The position numbers were made by a program, and so were the translations under genes. A stretch of DNA of 9,441 nt, taken from Corynebacterium sp. (lineage in GTDB: Bacteria > Actinomycetota > Actinomycetes > Mycobacteriales > Mycobacteriaceae). Shown piece after piece: positions 1 through 5,919 of the stretch (the stretch's first letter is position 1; each line of letters begins with the position of its first letter). The stretch covers positions 1 through 9,441 of the forward strand of contig JAKDIS010000098.1 of assembly GCA_030450335.1 (NCBI GenBank), given 5' to 3'. The notes beneath the pieces are model-generated. The model searched no databases, was not told where the DNA came from, and was given only the letters and a program-made list of their open reading frames with translations.

Positions 1-65
1 ATTGGCGGGGGCAGGCGGTGGGGGTGGCACCGTGAGCGGAAAGCGTCACGGACGAAACGGCAGGT

Positions 66-93
66 CAGGCTAAGTTAGGGCAGGCTCGCACGA
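66..93. promoter_or_regulatory. Possible upstream half-site region (weak DtxR-like)
   Basis: The segment has two CAGGCT copies 15 bp apart (66-71 and 81-86) around a TTAGG half-site (75-79). Read as a 19-mer from 75 to 93 it matches about 12 of 19 positions of the DtxR/IdeR consensus TTAGGTTAGSCTAACCTAA, nearly all in the left part. The right half-site is missing. It could be a weak accessory site for the stronger box at 135-153, or chance. Nothing else is recognised in bases 1-110 apart from an 8-bp palindrome, TCACGTGA, at 100-107. Confidence 0.15.
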
Positions 94-121
94 ATTACAT
101 CACGTGAATGTTGTCTAATTG

Positions 122-151
122 TTGACATCCCGGTTTAGGTCTCGCTAACCT
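122..151 (+). promoter_or_regulatory. Sigma70-type promoter of the candidate small RNA
   Basis: A perfect -35 hexamer TTGACA (122-127) is followed after 18 bp by TAACCT (146-151), which fits the actinobacterial TANNNT -10 consensus. Predicted transcription start is about 157-159, facing the plus strand. No credible coding sequence follows, but a structured segment and an intrinsic terminator do. An imperfect dyad TGTCTA...TTGACA (112-127) covers the -35 and could be a further operator. Confidence 0.6.
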
Positions 152-153
152 CA
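135..153. promoter_or_regulatory. DtxR-like iron box overlapping the promoter
   Basis: TTAGGTCTCGCTAACCTCA matches 15 of 19 positions of the DtxR/IdeR consensus TTAGGTTAGSCTAACCTAA. Both outer half-sites, TTAGGT and CTAACCT, are intact and three of the four mismatches sit in the inner left half. The site covers the spacer and the whole -10 box of the promoter at 122-151, which is where an iron-loaded DtxR repressor would block RNA polymerase. DtxR is the global iron regulator of corynebacteria. That this site is functional is inference. Confidence 0.45.
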
Positions 154-365
154 TGGATGTGTCGAAGGCTAGTCACCTCGACGCACTGCAGTTGTGAATC
201 AGCCGCAACGGCAGGTGGAACCCAGGGTTCAGTCCGAATCCGCACGATCCGGCTTCCTCTTCTCACCGGATCGACGCGCTCGGGCTGCGGCACCTCCAAC
301 GCGCTGCCCTGGACTGCAGTTCACCTGCCCGTCGCGGCACAGCGGAGAAACTTCGCGACACCGGA

Positions 366-424
366 TTCGTCACCCGGCGCTCGCGCTCTCCACGAGGGCC
401 CCGCCCTCCCGGTTCGTCACCCGG
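366..424 (+). repeat. 12-nt direct repeat TTCGTCACCCGG (366-377 and 413-424)
   Basis: The 12-mer TTCGTCACCCGG occurs twice, 47 bp apart, within the candidate small RNA. In both copies the first eight bases fall in a hairpin loop closed by GG/CC-rich stems: a small CCGG-stem hairpin for the first, and the terminator hairpin for the second. The direct repeat is certain from sequence. Its role as a duplicated target-binding loop is inference. Confidence 0.6.
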
Positions 425-447
425 GAGGACGGGGCCCTCACTCTTTT
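394..447 (+). terminator. Strong intrinsic terminator of the candidate small RNA
   Basis: Bases 394-412 pair with 421-439 over 18 base pairs with a single C/A mismatch (404/429). The 8-nt loop is TTCGTCAC (413-420), and a U-rich tail (CTCTTTT, 441-447) follows. The tail is only on the plus side, so it ends plus-strand transcription coming from 157. It may also stop read-through from the convergent DUF5997 gene. Confidence 0.85.
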
Positions 448-456
448 CATTGCGAA

Positions 457-492
457 CCCCCGTCAGGGGCCAAGATCGAGCGCCCTGCCCCT
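457..492 (-). terminator. Weak hairpins downstream of the DUF5997 gene
   Basis: Just beyond the minus-strand stop at 510, two mutually exclusive hairpins can form: CCCC/GGGG (457-460 with 466-469) and AGGGGC/GCCCCT (465-470 with 487-492). Neither has a U-tract on the minus strand. They may help end DUF5997 transcription together with the convergent terminator at 394-447. Confidence 0.25.
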
Positions 493-509
493 GCGCGGCG
501 GGGAGGCCC

Positions 510-866
510 CTACTCCTGCGAGTCGGCCTCGGCGTCGCCGGTCGTGCGGTTCTCCGCCAGGGAACTCCGGGCACTGCGCAGCCAGTCGGGCTGGTTCTCC
601 AGCAGGGCCTTGATGTCGGCGGTCGTCAGCGGCTTGTCCATGTCGTTGGCCTTCAGCGCGGTGATGGTGATCCCGAGCTTGCGGGCCACCTCCGGGCGCG
701 GGTGCGGGCCTTCGCGGCGCAGGTCCTGCAGCCACTCGGGCGGGTTGTTCTGCAGGGCCACGAACTCGTCGTGGCCGAGCGTGCCTTCCTGGAAGGCGGC
801 CGGGGTCGCGGGGAGGTAGATGTTCAGCTTCTTCGCCGCGGTCTGGGGTTTCATCCGTTCACTCAT
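510..866 (-). CDS. DUF5997 family protein, 118 aa
   Basis: A small soluble protein of unknown function that I recognise as the actinobacterial DUF5997 family. The N-terminal segment MKPQTAAKKLNIYLPATPAAFQ and the motif NPPEWLQDLRREGPHPRPEVARKLG (in part, residues 41-65) are typical of that family. There is no signal peptide or membrane segment. The mid-region, with an LGITITALKAN-like helix and an LTTADIKALLENQPDWL segment, could be a small helical domain; a helix-turn-helix is possible but not clear. ATG at 866 is preferred because a -10 box TAGACT (875-880) ends 8 nt upstream, giving a leaderless transcript. An in-frame ATG at 854 is the alternative. The gene diverges from the orphan LysR-type substrate-binding gene at 914, a pairing that suggests a shared function. 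The last 15 residues are acidic and poorly conserved in appearance. Confidence 0.85.
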   Translation of the reverse strand: MSERMKPQTAAKKLNIYLPATPAAFQEGTLGHDEFVALQNNPPEWLQDLRREGPHPRPEVARKLGITITALKANDMDKPLTTADIKALLENQPDWLRSARSSLAENRTTGDAEADSQE

Positions 867-874
867 ACCTGCAG

Positions 875-906
875 AGTCTAACCGGTCGGCCCGTGGGGGA
901 TACGAT
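875..906. promoter_or_regulatory. Divergent leaderless promoters
   Basis: Two -10 boxes lie back to back in the 47-bp gap between start codons. TAGACT on the minus strand (875-880) ends 8 nt before ATG 866, and TACGAT on the plus strand (901-906) ends 7 nt before ATG 914. With both transcripts starting at or near the first base of the start codon, neither gene would have a 5' leader. No convincing -35 hexamer is visible for either. The shared region would let one bound protein control both genes. Confidence 0.5.
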
Positions 907-913
907 GGTCGCC

Positions 914-1504
914 ATGCACTACCTGAAGGTCGTCTTCGCGCCCGGTGTCGTCCCCGGTAAATGGTTCGGCAGGTTCGACGGGAGGGTGGACGGCTGGAAG
1001 GTCGCCTCCGCCGCGGCCGACGACCCGCTCGCCCACGTCCGCAGCGGTGCCGCCGACATCGCCCTCGTCCGGTTGCCCGGCGAGTGGGAGGGCATGCCGG
1101 GCAGTAACGTGGACGAGGCGGCGATGAACCGTCTCGGCCTGCACCGGGTCGTGCTCTACGAGGAGCAGCCGGGGGTCGCGGTGCCCAAGGAGCACGTGCT
1201 GGAGGCGGTGGGGGAGAACGAGGAGGTCACCGCGTCCGACATGGACGGGGAGATGGTGCTCTACCGCGGCGTGGACCCGGTGGCGGTGCGTGAGCACCTC
1301 GACGTGGTCGCCGCGAACGTCGGCGTGGTCGTCGCCCCGCGTCCGCTGCTGCGCGCGGTGAACCGGCGCGGTGTCGTCCACCGGCGCCTGGCGGGGCAGG
1401 CGCCGACCCGGATCGCACTGGTGTGGCTGCGTGAGCGCGATGACGAGGTCGTGCAGCAGTTCGTCGGAATCTGCCGTGGCAGGCGTTCCTCCAGCTCCCG
1501 GTAG
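914..1504 (+). CDS. Orphan LysR-type substrate-binding domain protein, 196 aa
   Basis: The protein resembles the effector-binding half of LysR-type regulators (periplasmic-binding-protein fold): a first strand LKVVFAPG, a central AHVRSGAADIALVRLP segment typical of that fold, and a later LYEEQPGVAVPKEH strand-turn found in LysR domains. It is full length for this stand-alone family, and no N-terminal winged helix-turn-helix is present, so it cannot bind DNA in the LysR manner by itself. It may sense a small ligand for a partner. The adjacent divergent DUF5997 protein is the obvious candidate, but this is inference. ATG 914 is chosen over the upstream in-frame GTG 893 and ATG 905 because the -10 TACGAT (901-906) would place transcription start at ATG 914. 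The Ser/Arg-rich tail is typical of the family. There is no signal peptide. Confidence 0.8.
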   Translation: MHYLKVVFAPGVVPGKWFGRFDGRVDGWKVASAAADDPLAHVRSGAADIALVRLPGEWEGMPGSNVDEAAMNRLGLHRVVLYEEQPGVAVPKEHVLEAVGENEEVTASDMDGEMVLYRGVDPVAVREHLDVVAANVGVVVAPRPLLRAVNRRGVVHRRLAGQAPTRIALVWLRERDDEVVQQFVGICRGRRSSSSR

Positions 1505-1544
1505 TCTTCGGCTGGTTTCCCGGTGAGTTCACCCAGACTTCATC

Positions 1545-1558
1545 TCACAACCATGTGA
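1545..1558. promoter_or_regulatory. TCACA-N4-TGTGA dyad upstream of phoH2
   Basis: Perfect 5-bp arms TCACA (1545-1549) and TGTGA (1554-1558) sit where the -35 region of the phoH2 promoter would be. The order of the arms is opposite to the CRP/GlxR consensus TGTGA-N6-TCACA, so it is not called as a GlxR site. It could be an operator for an unknown regulator. Confidence 0.25.
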
Positions 1559-1575
1559 TCTACACGTGTGCTTCC

Positions 1576-1581
1576 TAGCCT
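1576..1581 (+). promoter_or_regulatory. -10 box of phoH2 (leaderless start)
   Basis: TAGCCT (TANNNT) ends 7 nt before ATG 1589, placing transcription start at or next to the start codon. No ribosome-binding site precedes the ATG, and no good -35 is visible. Confidence 0.45.
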
Positions 1582-1588
1582 CGGGGGC

Positions 1589-2983
1589 ATGACCAGAGCC
1601 ACCGTCACCACCTCAACCGCCCCCTCCGCCGCCCCGTCAGCAGCCACCTCCACCGCCTCCGGAACCCCGGACGCGGTCCGCACGTACGTCGTCGACACCT
1701 CCGTCCTGCTCTCCGACCCGTGGGCACTGCTGAAGTTTGCCGAGCACCACGTGGTCCTGCCCATCGTGGTGGTCAGTGAGCTGGAGGCCAAGCGTCAGCA
1801 CCCCGAACTCGGCTGGTTCGCCCGCCAGGCGCTCGGCCTGCTCGAGGACCTGCGCCGCACCAGTGGGCGGCTGGACCGTGCCATCGAGGTCACCCCGGAC
1901 GGCGGGACGCTGCGCGTGGAGCTCAACCACGTCGACCAGTCCGTCCTGCCCGCCGGGCTGCGCGCCCGCCCGGACGACGGCGCGGACAACGACCGTCGCA
2001 TCCTCGCCTCCGCACTGAACCTGCGCGCCGAGGGCGACACCGTCACCCTGGTCACGAAGGACGTCCCGCTGCGCGTGAAGGCCGGCGCGGTGGGGCTGGA
2101 CGCCGACGAGTACCGCGCGCAGGACGTCGTCCTCACCGGCTACGAGGGCATGGTGACCGCCGAGGTCAGCGCCGGTCTCATCGACGGGCTCTTCACCGAC
2201 GGCGCGGTGGACGCCACCGGGGAGGTGGAGGACGCCGTGGACCTTCCGGTGCACTGCGGCGTCCAGCTGACCGCCGGCAGCCAGTCGGCGCTCGCGCGCG
2301 TGGCGTCCAACGGGGTGCTGCGCCAGGTCCCGCAGGACCGGGAGGCCTTCGGCCTGCGGGGACGCAGCGCCCGCCAGCGCGTGGCGCTGGACATCCTGCT
2401 CGACGAGGAGGTGGGCATCGTCTCGCTCGGCGGCTCCGCCGGCACGGGCAAATCGGCGCTGGCGCTGTGCGCCGGGCTGGAGGCGGTGCTGGAACGCCAG
2501 TCGCACCGTCGGATCGTGGTCTTCCGCCCGCTGCACGCCGTCGGCGGCCAGGACCTCGGCTACCTGCCCGGCGACGGCGTCGAGAAGATGAACCCGTGGA
2601 CACAGGCGGTGTACGACACGCTCGACGGGCTGGTCAGTGAGAACGTCCTCGACGAGATCGACGACCGCGGGCTGCTGGAGGTGCTGCCGCTGACGCACAT
2701 CCGCGGGCGGAGCATCCACGACAGCTTCGTCATCGTCGACGAGGCGCAGTCGATGGAACGCAACGTGCTGCTCACCGTGCTGTCCCGGCTGGGGCGCAAC
2801 TCCCGGGTGGTGCTCACCCACGACGTGGCCCAGCGCGACAACCTGCGCGTGGGACGCCACGACGGTGTGCTCGCCGTGGTCGAGAAGCTCAAGGGCAACC
2901 CGCTGTTCGCGCACGTCACCCTGACCCGGTCCGAGCGTTCAGCCGTCGCGGAACTGGTCACCAGCCTGCTTGAAAAGGGCTGA
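1589..2983 (+). CDS. phoH2: PhoH2: PIN domain fused to PhoH-type ATPase, 464 aa
   Basis: Two domains are clear. Residues about 31-165 form a PIN nuclease domain with acidic residues in the expected places: D36 in [11 protein letters not shown]64/E66 in SELEAKR, D133/D135 in [11 protein letters not shown] and D158 in VTKDVPL. Residues about 230-464 form a PhoH P-loop ATPase with Walker A GSAGTGKS (282-289) and Walker B VIVDEAQ (381-387). Mycobacterial PhoH2 of this architecture is known as an ATP-dependent RNA helicase and ribonuclease. The first 30 residues are a Ser/Thr/Ala/Pro-rich low-complexity tail. ATG 1589 is preferred over GTG 1568 because the -10 box TAGCCT (1576-1581) would lie inside the longer version. 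In mycobacteria a small antitoxin gene (phoAT) precedes phoH2; only 84 bp separate this gene from the upstream stop and no such gene is seen. Confidence 0.93.
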   Translation: MTRATVTTSTAPSAAPSAATSTASGTPDAVRTYVVDTSVLLSDPWALLKFAEHHVVLPIVVVSELEAKRQHPELGWFARQALGLLEDLRRTSGRLDRAIEVTPDGGTLRVELNHVDQSVLPAGLRARPDDGADNDRRILASALNLRAEGDTVTLVTKDVPLRVKAGAVGLDADEYRAQDVVLTGYEGMVTAEVSAGLIDGLFTDGAVDATGEVEDAVDLPVHCGVQLTAGSQSALARVASNGVLRQVPQDREAFGLRGRSARQRVALDILLDEEVGIVSLGGSAGTGKSALALCAGLEAVLERQSHRRIVVFRPLHAVGGQDLGYLPGDGVEKMNPWTQAVYDTLDGLVSENVLDEIDDRGLLEVLPLTHIRGRSIHDSFVIVDEAQSMERNVLLTVLSRLGRNSRVVLTHDVAQRDNLRVGRHDGVLAVVEKLKGNPLFAHVTLTRSERSAVAELVTSLLEKG

Positions 2984-3018
2984 TGCGCTGCACGGCTGCG
3001 CCGAGGTCCCGGCACGTT

Positions 3019-3024
3019 TACAAT
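3019..3024 (+). promoter_or_regulatory. -10 box of the GNAT gene (leaderless start)
   Basis: TACAAT is a near-perfect -10 hexamer ending 7 nt before ATG 3032. It shows that the nearby in-frame ATG at 3023 lies inside the promoter and is not the start. The 17 bp around this start are nearly repeated at the rnhA start (15 of 17 identical). Confidence 0.55.
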
Positions 3025-3031
3025 GCCTTGC

Positions 3032-3571
3032 ATGACATTCAAGATTCGTCCCATGCGGAGGGACGACTACGCCCAGGTGGCGCGCATCCAGCAGTCGGGC
3101 ATGGACACCGGACACGCGACCTACGAGGGGGAGGCCCCCACCTGGGACGGTTTCACCGAGCACAAGATCGGTGACCTGATGTTCGTCGCCGACGAGGACG
3201 GGGACGTCCTGGGGTGGGTCTCGGCGGCCAAGGCGTCGCGCCGCGAGGTGTTCGCCGGGGTGGTGGAGGACTCGGTCTACATCGCGCCGGACGCCGCCGG
3301 CCGCGGGGTCGCCGGGGCGCTGCTTGACCACATGATCCAGGCGGCGACCGACGCCGGATACTGGGCGATGCACTCCGCGGTGTTCCCGGAGAACCAGGGG
3401 TCGTTGAAGCTGCACCTCTCGCGTGGTTTCACCGAGATCGGCGTGGCACACACGATGGCCCGTATGAACTACGGGCCGATGGAGGGTCGCTGGCGCGACA
3501 TCCTCCTGCTGGAGAAGATCCTCGAGGGAGGGCCCGCGTACCCGGAGTACCGGGAACGCGTGGGCGGTTAG
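3032..3571 (+). CDS. GNAT N-acetyltransferase, phosphinothricin-acetyltransferase-like, 179 aa
   Basis: A single GNAT domain that would transfer an acetyl group from acetyl-CoA to an amine. It looks closest to the Pat/Bar-like group acting on phosphinothricin, methionine sulfoximine or related amino acids. Visible features are the opening IRPMRRDDYAQVARI (residues 5-19), the acetyl-CoA loop VYIAPDAAGRGVAGALL (82-98) with the G90-R91-G92-V93-A94 pyrophosphate-binding turn, the N121-x2-S124-x3-H128-x4-F133 segment typical of this subgroup, and a late WRDILLLEK motif (154-162). The length suits the family. ATG 3032 is chosen from the -10 box at 3019-3024. The gene follows phoH2 by 48 bp but has its own promoter. 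Its stop overlaps the stop of the convergent exporter gene. The true substrate cannot be read from sequence; neighbouring resistance genes fit a detoxification role. Confidence 0.88.
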   Translation: MTFKIRPMRRDDYAQVARIQQSGMDTGHATYEGEAPTWDGFTEHKIGDLMFVADEDGDVLGWVSAAKASRREVFAGVVEDSVYIAPDAAGRGVAGALLDHMIQAATDAGYWAMHSAVFPENQGSLKLHLSRGFTEIGVAHTMARMNYGPMEGRWRDILLLEKILEGGPAYPEYRERVGG

Positions 3572-5145
3572 TCGACGGTGTCCTTGAGCTTCTCCTGACG
3601 GGTGAAGATCAGGACGACGCCGGCGACGACCGCCAGGGGGATCAGCACGGTGAAGATCGGCACCAGTGCATCGTTGTAGCTGGTGATCACGGCCTCGTGC
3701 AGGGCGCCGGGCAGGTGGCTGACCATGTCCGGGGTGATGCTGTGCGAGCCGGAGTCCGAGAAGGAGTCGGCGTAGTTCGCCGCGTCCGGACCCATCTCCT
3801 GCATGGCCACCGGGACGCGGTCACCCATCAGCGACTGCAGGCGCGAGGTGAACACCGAACCGACGACGGCCGAACCGACGGACATGCCGATCTGGCGGAA
3901 GAAGTTGTTCGAGGCGGTGGCCGTGCCGACCATGCTGACCGGGAACGCGTTCTGCACGATCAGCACGAGGATCTGCATCGCGCAGCCCAGGCCGAAGCCG
4001 AAGACGAACAGGACCAGGCCCAGGTGCAGCAGGCTGTCGTGGGTCTCCAGACCGCCGAGCAGGAACAGGCCGACGGCGGTGACGAACATGCCGACCACCG
4101 GGTACCACTTGTAGTTGCCCGTGCGGCTGACGATGATGCCCACCACGATCGAGGTCGGCATCATGCCGAGGATCATCGGGATCATCATCAGGCCGGCCTT
4201 GGTCGGGGACATCCCGTGGACCATCTGGATGTAGGTCGGCATGTAGGACAGGGTGCCCAGCATGACCACGCCGATGACGAGGCCGGCGAGGGTGCACAGC
4301 ACGAAGTTGCGGTTGGTGAACAGGGTCATCGGGATCAGCGGTTCATCCGCCCTGAGCTCGACGAAGACGAAGAGCACCGCGCAGACCACGGTGGCGATGA
4401 TCAGGCCGATGATGGTGACCGAACCCCACTCGTAGTCCTTGCCGCCCCAGCTGAGGAAGAGGATCAGGCAGGTGGCGAAGCCGGCCATGAAGACCGTGCC
4501 CCACATGTCGAGCTTGGCGTGTCCGCTGCCGCGTGCCGGCAGGTGCATGGCGAAGACGGCGATCGCGATGGCGACCAGGGCCAGCGGAACGTTGAACCAC
4601 AGTGCCCAGCGCCAGCCGGGACCGTCGGTGAAGAAACCGCCGAGCAACGGGCCCAGCACGGAGGACAGGCCGAAGACGGAGCCCATCAGGCCCATGTACT
4701 TGCCGCGCTGGCGGGCGGGGATGATGTCGGCGATGATCGCCTGGGACAGCACCATCATGCCGCCGCCGCCGAGGCCCTGGATGGCGCGGGCGACGATGAT
4801 GATCCAGATGTTCTGGCCCAGTGCACCGACGACCGAGCCGATCAGGTACATGCTCAGGGCGAAGATGAACAGCGGCTTGCGGCCGATCTGGTCACCGAGC
4901 TTGCCGTAGATCGGCAGGCCGATGGTCTGGGCGAGCAGGAAGGCGGTGATCACCCAGCTCATCTGGTCCACGCCGCCGAGCTCGCCGACGACGGTCGGCA
5001 GGGCGGTGGCGAAGATGGTCTGGCCCAGGGAGACCAGCAGCATGCCGAGCATGAGGCTGGCGAAGACCAGGGGGATGTTGTTCTTCGAGGCGGTGGTGTC
5101 CTCTGGAGTCGTCGGCGACGACTCTACTTTCTCAACTGTGCTCAT
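3568..5145 (-). CDS. DHA2-family MFS multidrug exporter, 14 TM, 525 aa
   Basis: An integral membrane drug:proton antiporter of the EmrB/QacA (DHA2) type. After a polar 23-residue cytoplasmic N-terminus there are hydrophobic segments consistent with 14 helices. The MFS motif A loop GKLGDQIGRK is at residues 81-90, after helix 2, and the antiporter motif C region GLSSVLGPLLGGFF lies at 159-172 in helix 5. The WWxxxA-like stretch QMSWVITAFLLAQ (61-73) is typical of drug exporters. A long extracytoplasmic loop of about 60 residues, ending near residue 491, precedes the last helix, as in many DHA2 members. The gene lies 69 bp downstream of a tetR-type gene on the same strand, so it is probably its target. 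A purine-rich stretch (AAGAGA) about 7 nt before ATG 5145 may serve as ribosome-binding site. The substrate is unknown. The 3' end overlaps the GNAT gene. Confidence 0.93.
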   Translation of the reverse strand: MSTVEKVESSPTTPEDTTASKNNIPLVFASLMLGMLLVSLGQTIFATALPTVVGELGGVDQMSWVITAFLLAQTIGLPIYGKLGDQIGRKPLFIFALSMYLIGSVVGALGQNIWIIIVARAIQGLGGGGMMVLSQAIIADIIPARQRGKYMGLMGSVFGLSSVLGPLLGGFFTDGPGWRWALWFNVPLALVAIAIAVFAMHLPARGSGHAKLDMWGTVFMAGFATCLILFLSWGGKDYEWGSVTIIGLIIATVVCAVLFVFVELRADEPLIPMTLFTNRNFVLCTLAGLVIGVVMLGTLSYMPTYIQMVHGMSPTKAGLMMIPMILGMMPTSIVVGIIVSRTGNYKWYPVVGMFVTAVGLFLLGGLETHDSLLHLGLVLFVFGFGLGCAMQILVLIVQNAFPVSMVGTATASNNFFRQIGMSVGSAVVGSVFTSRLQSLMGDRVPVAMQEMGPDAANYADSFSDSGSHSITPDMVSHLPGALHEAVITSYNDALVPIFTVLIPLAVVAGVVLIFTRQEKLKDTVD

Positions 5146-5214
5146 GGAGGATCTCTTCTCGTGCTTTCTTACGCAGTAGTCGTGCAGGGGGTGACGGTGG
5201 TGCCGGACGGAAGG

Positions 5215-5913
5215 TCAGTCCCAACCGGTGGTGTAGGCCGCCGACAGTTGGGTGAGGTTGCGTCCGGCGAAGGTGAGGATCTCGCGTCGGTCCTTCTCCG
5301 GCTGGTCGCGGTGGAACAGGCCGCCGGTGGCCAGGGTGGTGCGGACCATGCCGGTGAGCAGCAGGGCCTCCTCGTGGACGGTGAGGTCCGGGAGGTGCCG
5401 ACGCTGCGGGTAACGGGAGAGGTGGGCGTCGATCGCGGCCAGGATGTCCCCGGCGAGTTCGTCGAACCGGCGCATCCCCGCGACGGTCAGCAGCGGGGTC
5501 TCCTGGACGATCTGGCGTCGCCGTTCCCTGATCTTCATGCTGGTCCGCGGGTCCGTGGACAGGCGCGGCGAGGACTCGGGGTCGTCGTCCAGCGAACGTC
5601 CGATGAAGTCGAGGATGTCGCGGATGATGTTGGGGGAGTCGGTCGCGGCGAAGGCGTCCATCACCTCCGGCGGGATCGGGGGGACGCCGCGTCCTGCGGC
5701 GACCTGGTCCTTTGACTCGAAGTAGTTGAAGAAGGTCCGGCGGCTCACGTCGGCCTTCTCGCAGATCTCGTCGATGGTGACCTGGTCGAACCCGCGGGCG
5801 AGGATGAGTTCGGTGGCGCAGTCCTCGATGCGGAGCCGGGTCTCCCGGCGCTTTCGCTCGCGGAGGCCACACCCGTCGGCGCCCGTTGCGGATTCATTCC
5901 TTGTCTCAGTCAC
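5215..5913 (-). CDS. TetR/AcrR-family transcriptional regulator, 232 aa
   Basis: A probable repressor of itself and of the downstream exporter gene. The N-terminal DNA-binding domain starts with a basic stretch (RERKRRETRLRI, residues 18-29). The helix-turn-helix follows, VTIDEICEKADVSRRTFFNYF at about 45-65, then the ESKDQV segment typical of TetR proteins. The all-helical C-terminal part (about 75-232) would be the ligand and dimer domain and has no recognisable specificity. The start is GTG 5913: no other start codon fits before the DNA-binding domain, and a weak -10 (TAGACC, 5920-5925 on the minus strand) places transcription start there, leaderless. A TGTCTC-N6-GAGACA dyad (5902-5919) is centred on this start codon, which strongly suggests autorepression. 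A 70-bp gap separates it from the upstream rnhA stop. Exporter-linked TetR proteins of this kind usually respond to drugs carried by the pump. Confidence 0.92.
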   Translation of the reverse strand: MTETRNESATGADGCGLRERKRRETRLRIEDCATELILARGFDQVTIDEICEKADVSRRTFFNYFESKDQVAAGRGVPPIPPEVMDAFAATDSPNIIRDILDFIGRSLDDDPESSPRLSTDPRTSMKIRERRRQIVQETPLLTVAGMRRFDELAGDILAAIDAHLSRYPQRRHLPDLTVHEEALLLTGMVRTTLATGGLFHRDQPEKDRREILTFAGRNLTQLSAAYTTGWD

Positions 5914-5919
5914 GAGACA
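5902..5919. promoter_or_regulatory. Probable TetR operator over the tetR start codon
   Basis: TGTCTC (5902-5907) and GAGACA (5914-5919) are perfect inverted 6-bp arms with a 6-bp spacer. A second smaller dyad AGAC-AG-GTCT (5915-5924) adds a third half-site that runs into the presumed -10 box. The GTG start codon occupies 5911-5913, right by the centre of the dyad. Size and position fit a TetR dimer blocking its own leaderless promoter. Confidence 0.6.

Larger units (their letters stand above)
157..447 (+). ncRNA. Candidate structured small RNA, about 290 nt
   Basis: This segment lies between a good promoter (122-151) and a strong terminator (394-447) and has no plausible reading frame. It contains nested complementary pairs. 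A 5' hairpin pairs 161-168 with 176-182, with one bulged base. A long-range stem pairs 202-206 with 334-338 and 210-217 (GGCAGGTG) with 322-329 (CACCTGCC). An inner stem pairs 231-235 with 311-315, and 240-244 pairs with 286-290. A perfect 8-bp hairpin 245-252/266-273 carries a 13-nt pyrimidine-rich loop. A small hairpin (CCGG arms 361-364/374-377) and the terminator both show the loop TTCGTCAC. Size and long-range closing stem resemble RNA-polymerase-binding 6S/Ms1-type RNAs, but I recognise no family signature. An iron-responsive antisense-type regulator is the alternative suggested by the DtxR-like box. Transcription itself is unproven. Confidence 0.5.

Noticed and set aside
153..197. 14-codon leader peptide frame just after the -10 box
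   Set aside because: The ATG is only 1 nt from the -10 hexamer and would probably lie upstream of the transcript start. No attenuator-type run of one amino acid.
194..613. Plus-strand GTG-started frame of 139 codons
   Set aside because: No ribosome-binding site, unsuitable codon composition, crosses the terminator and the DUF5997 gene.
157..819. Plus-strand open frame of 220 codons from the small-RNA promoter
   Set aside because: It runs through the strong terminator at 394-447 and then antisense through the DUF5997 gene; it has no recognisable protein features and lacks the GC-rich third codon position of real genes here.
1637..2914. 425-codon minus-strand frame opposite phoH2
   Set aside because: Shadow of phoH2; composition dominated by His, Val, Gln, Ala and Asp with no domain.
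3697..5715. 672-codon open frame opposite the exporter and tetR genes
   Set aside because: Its His/Asp/Glu/Ala/Gly-rich product is the typical shadow of a GC-rich gene on the other strand; the minus-strand exporter and TetR proteins are unmistakable.
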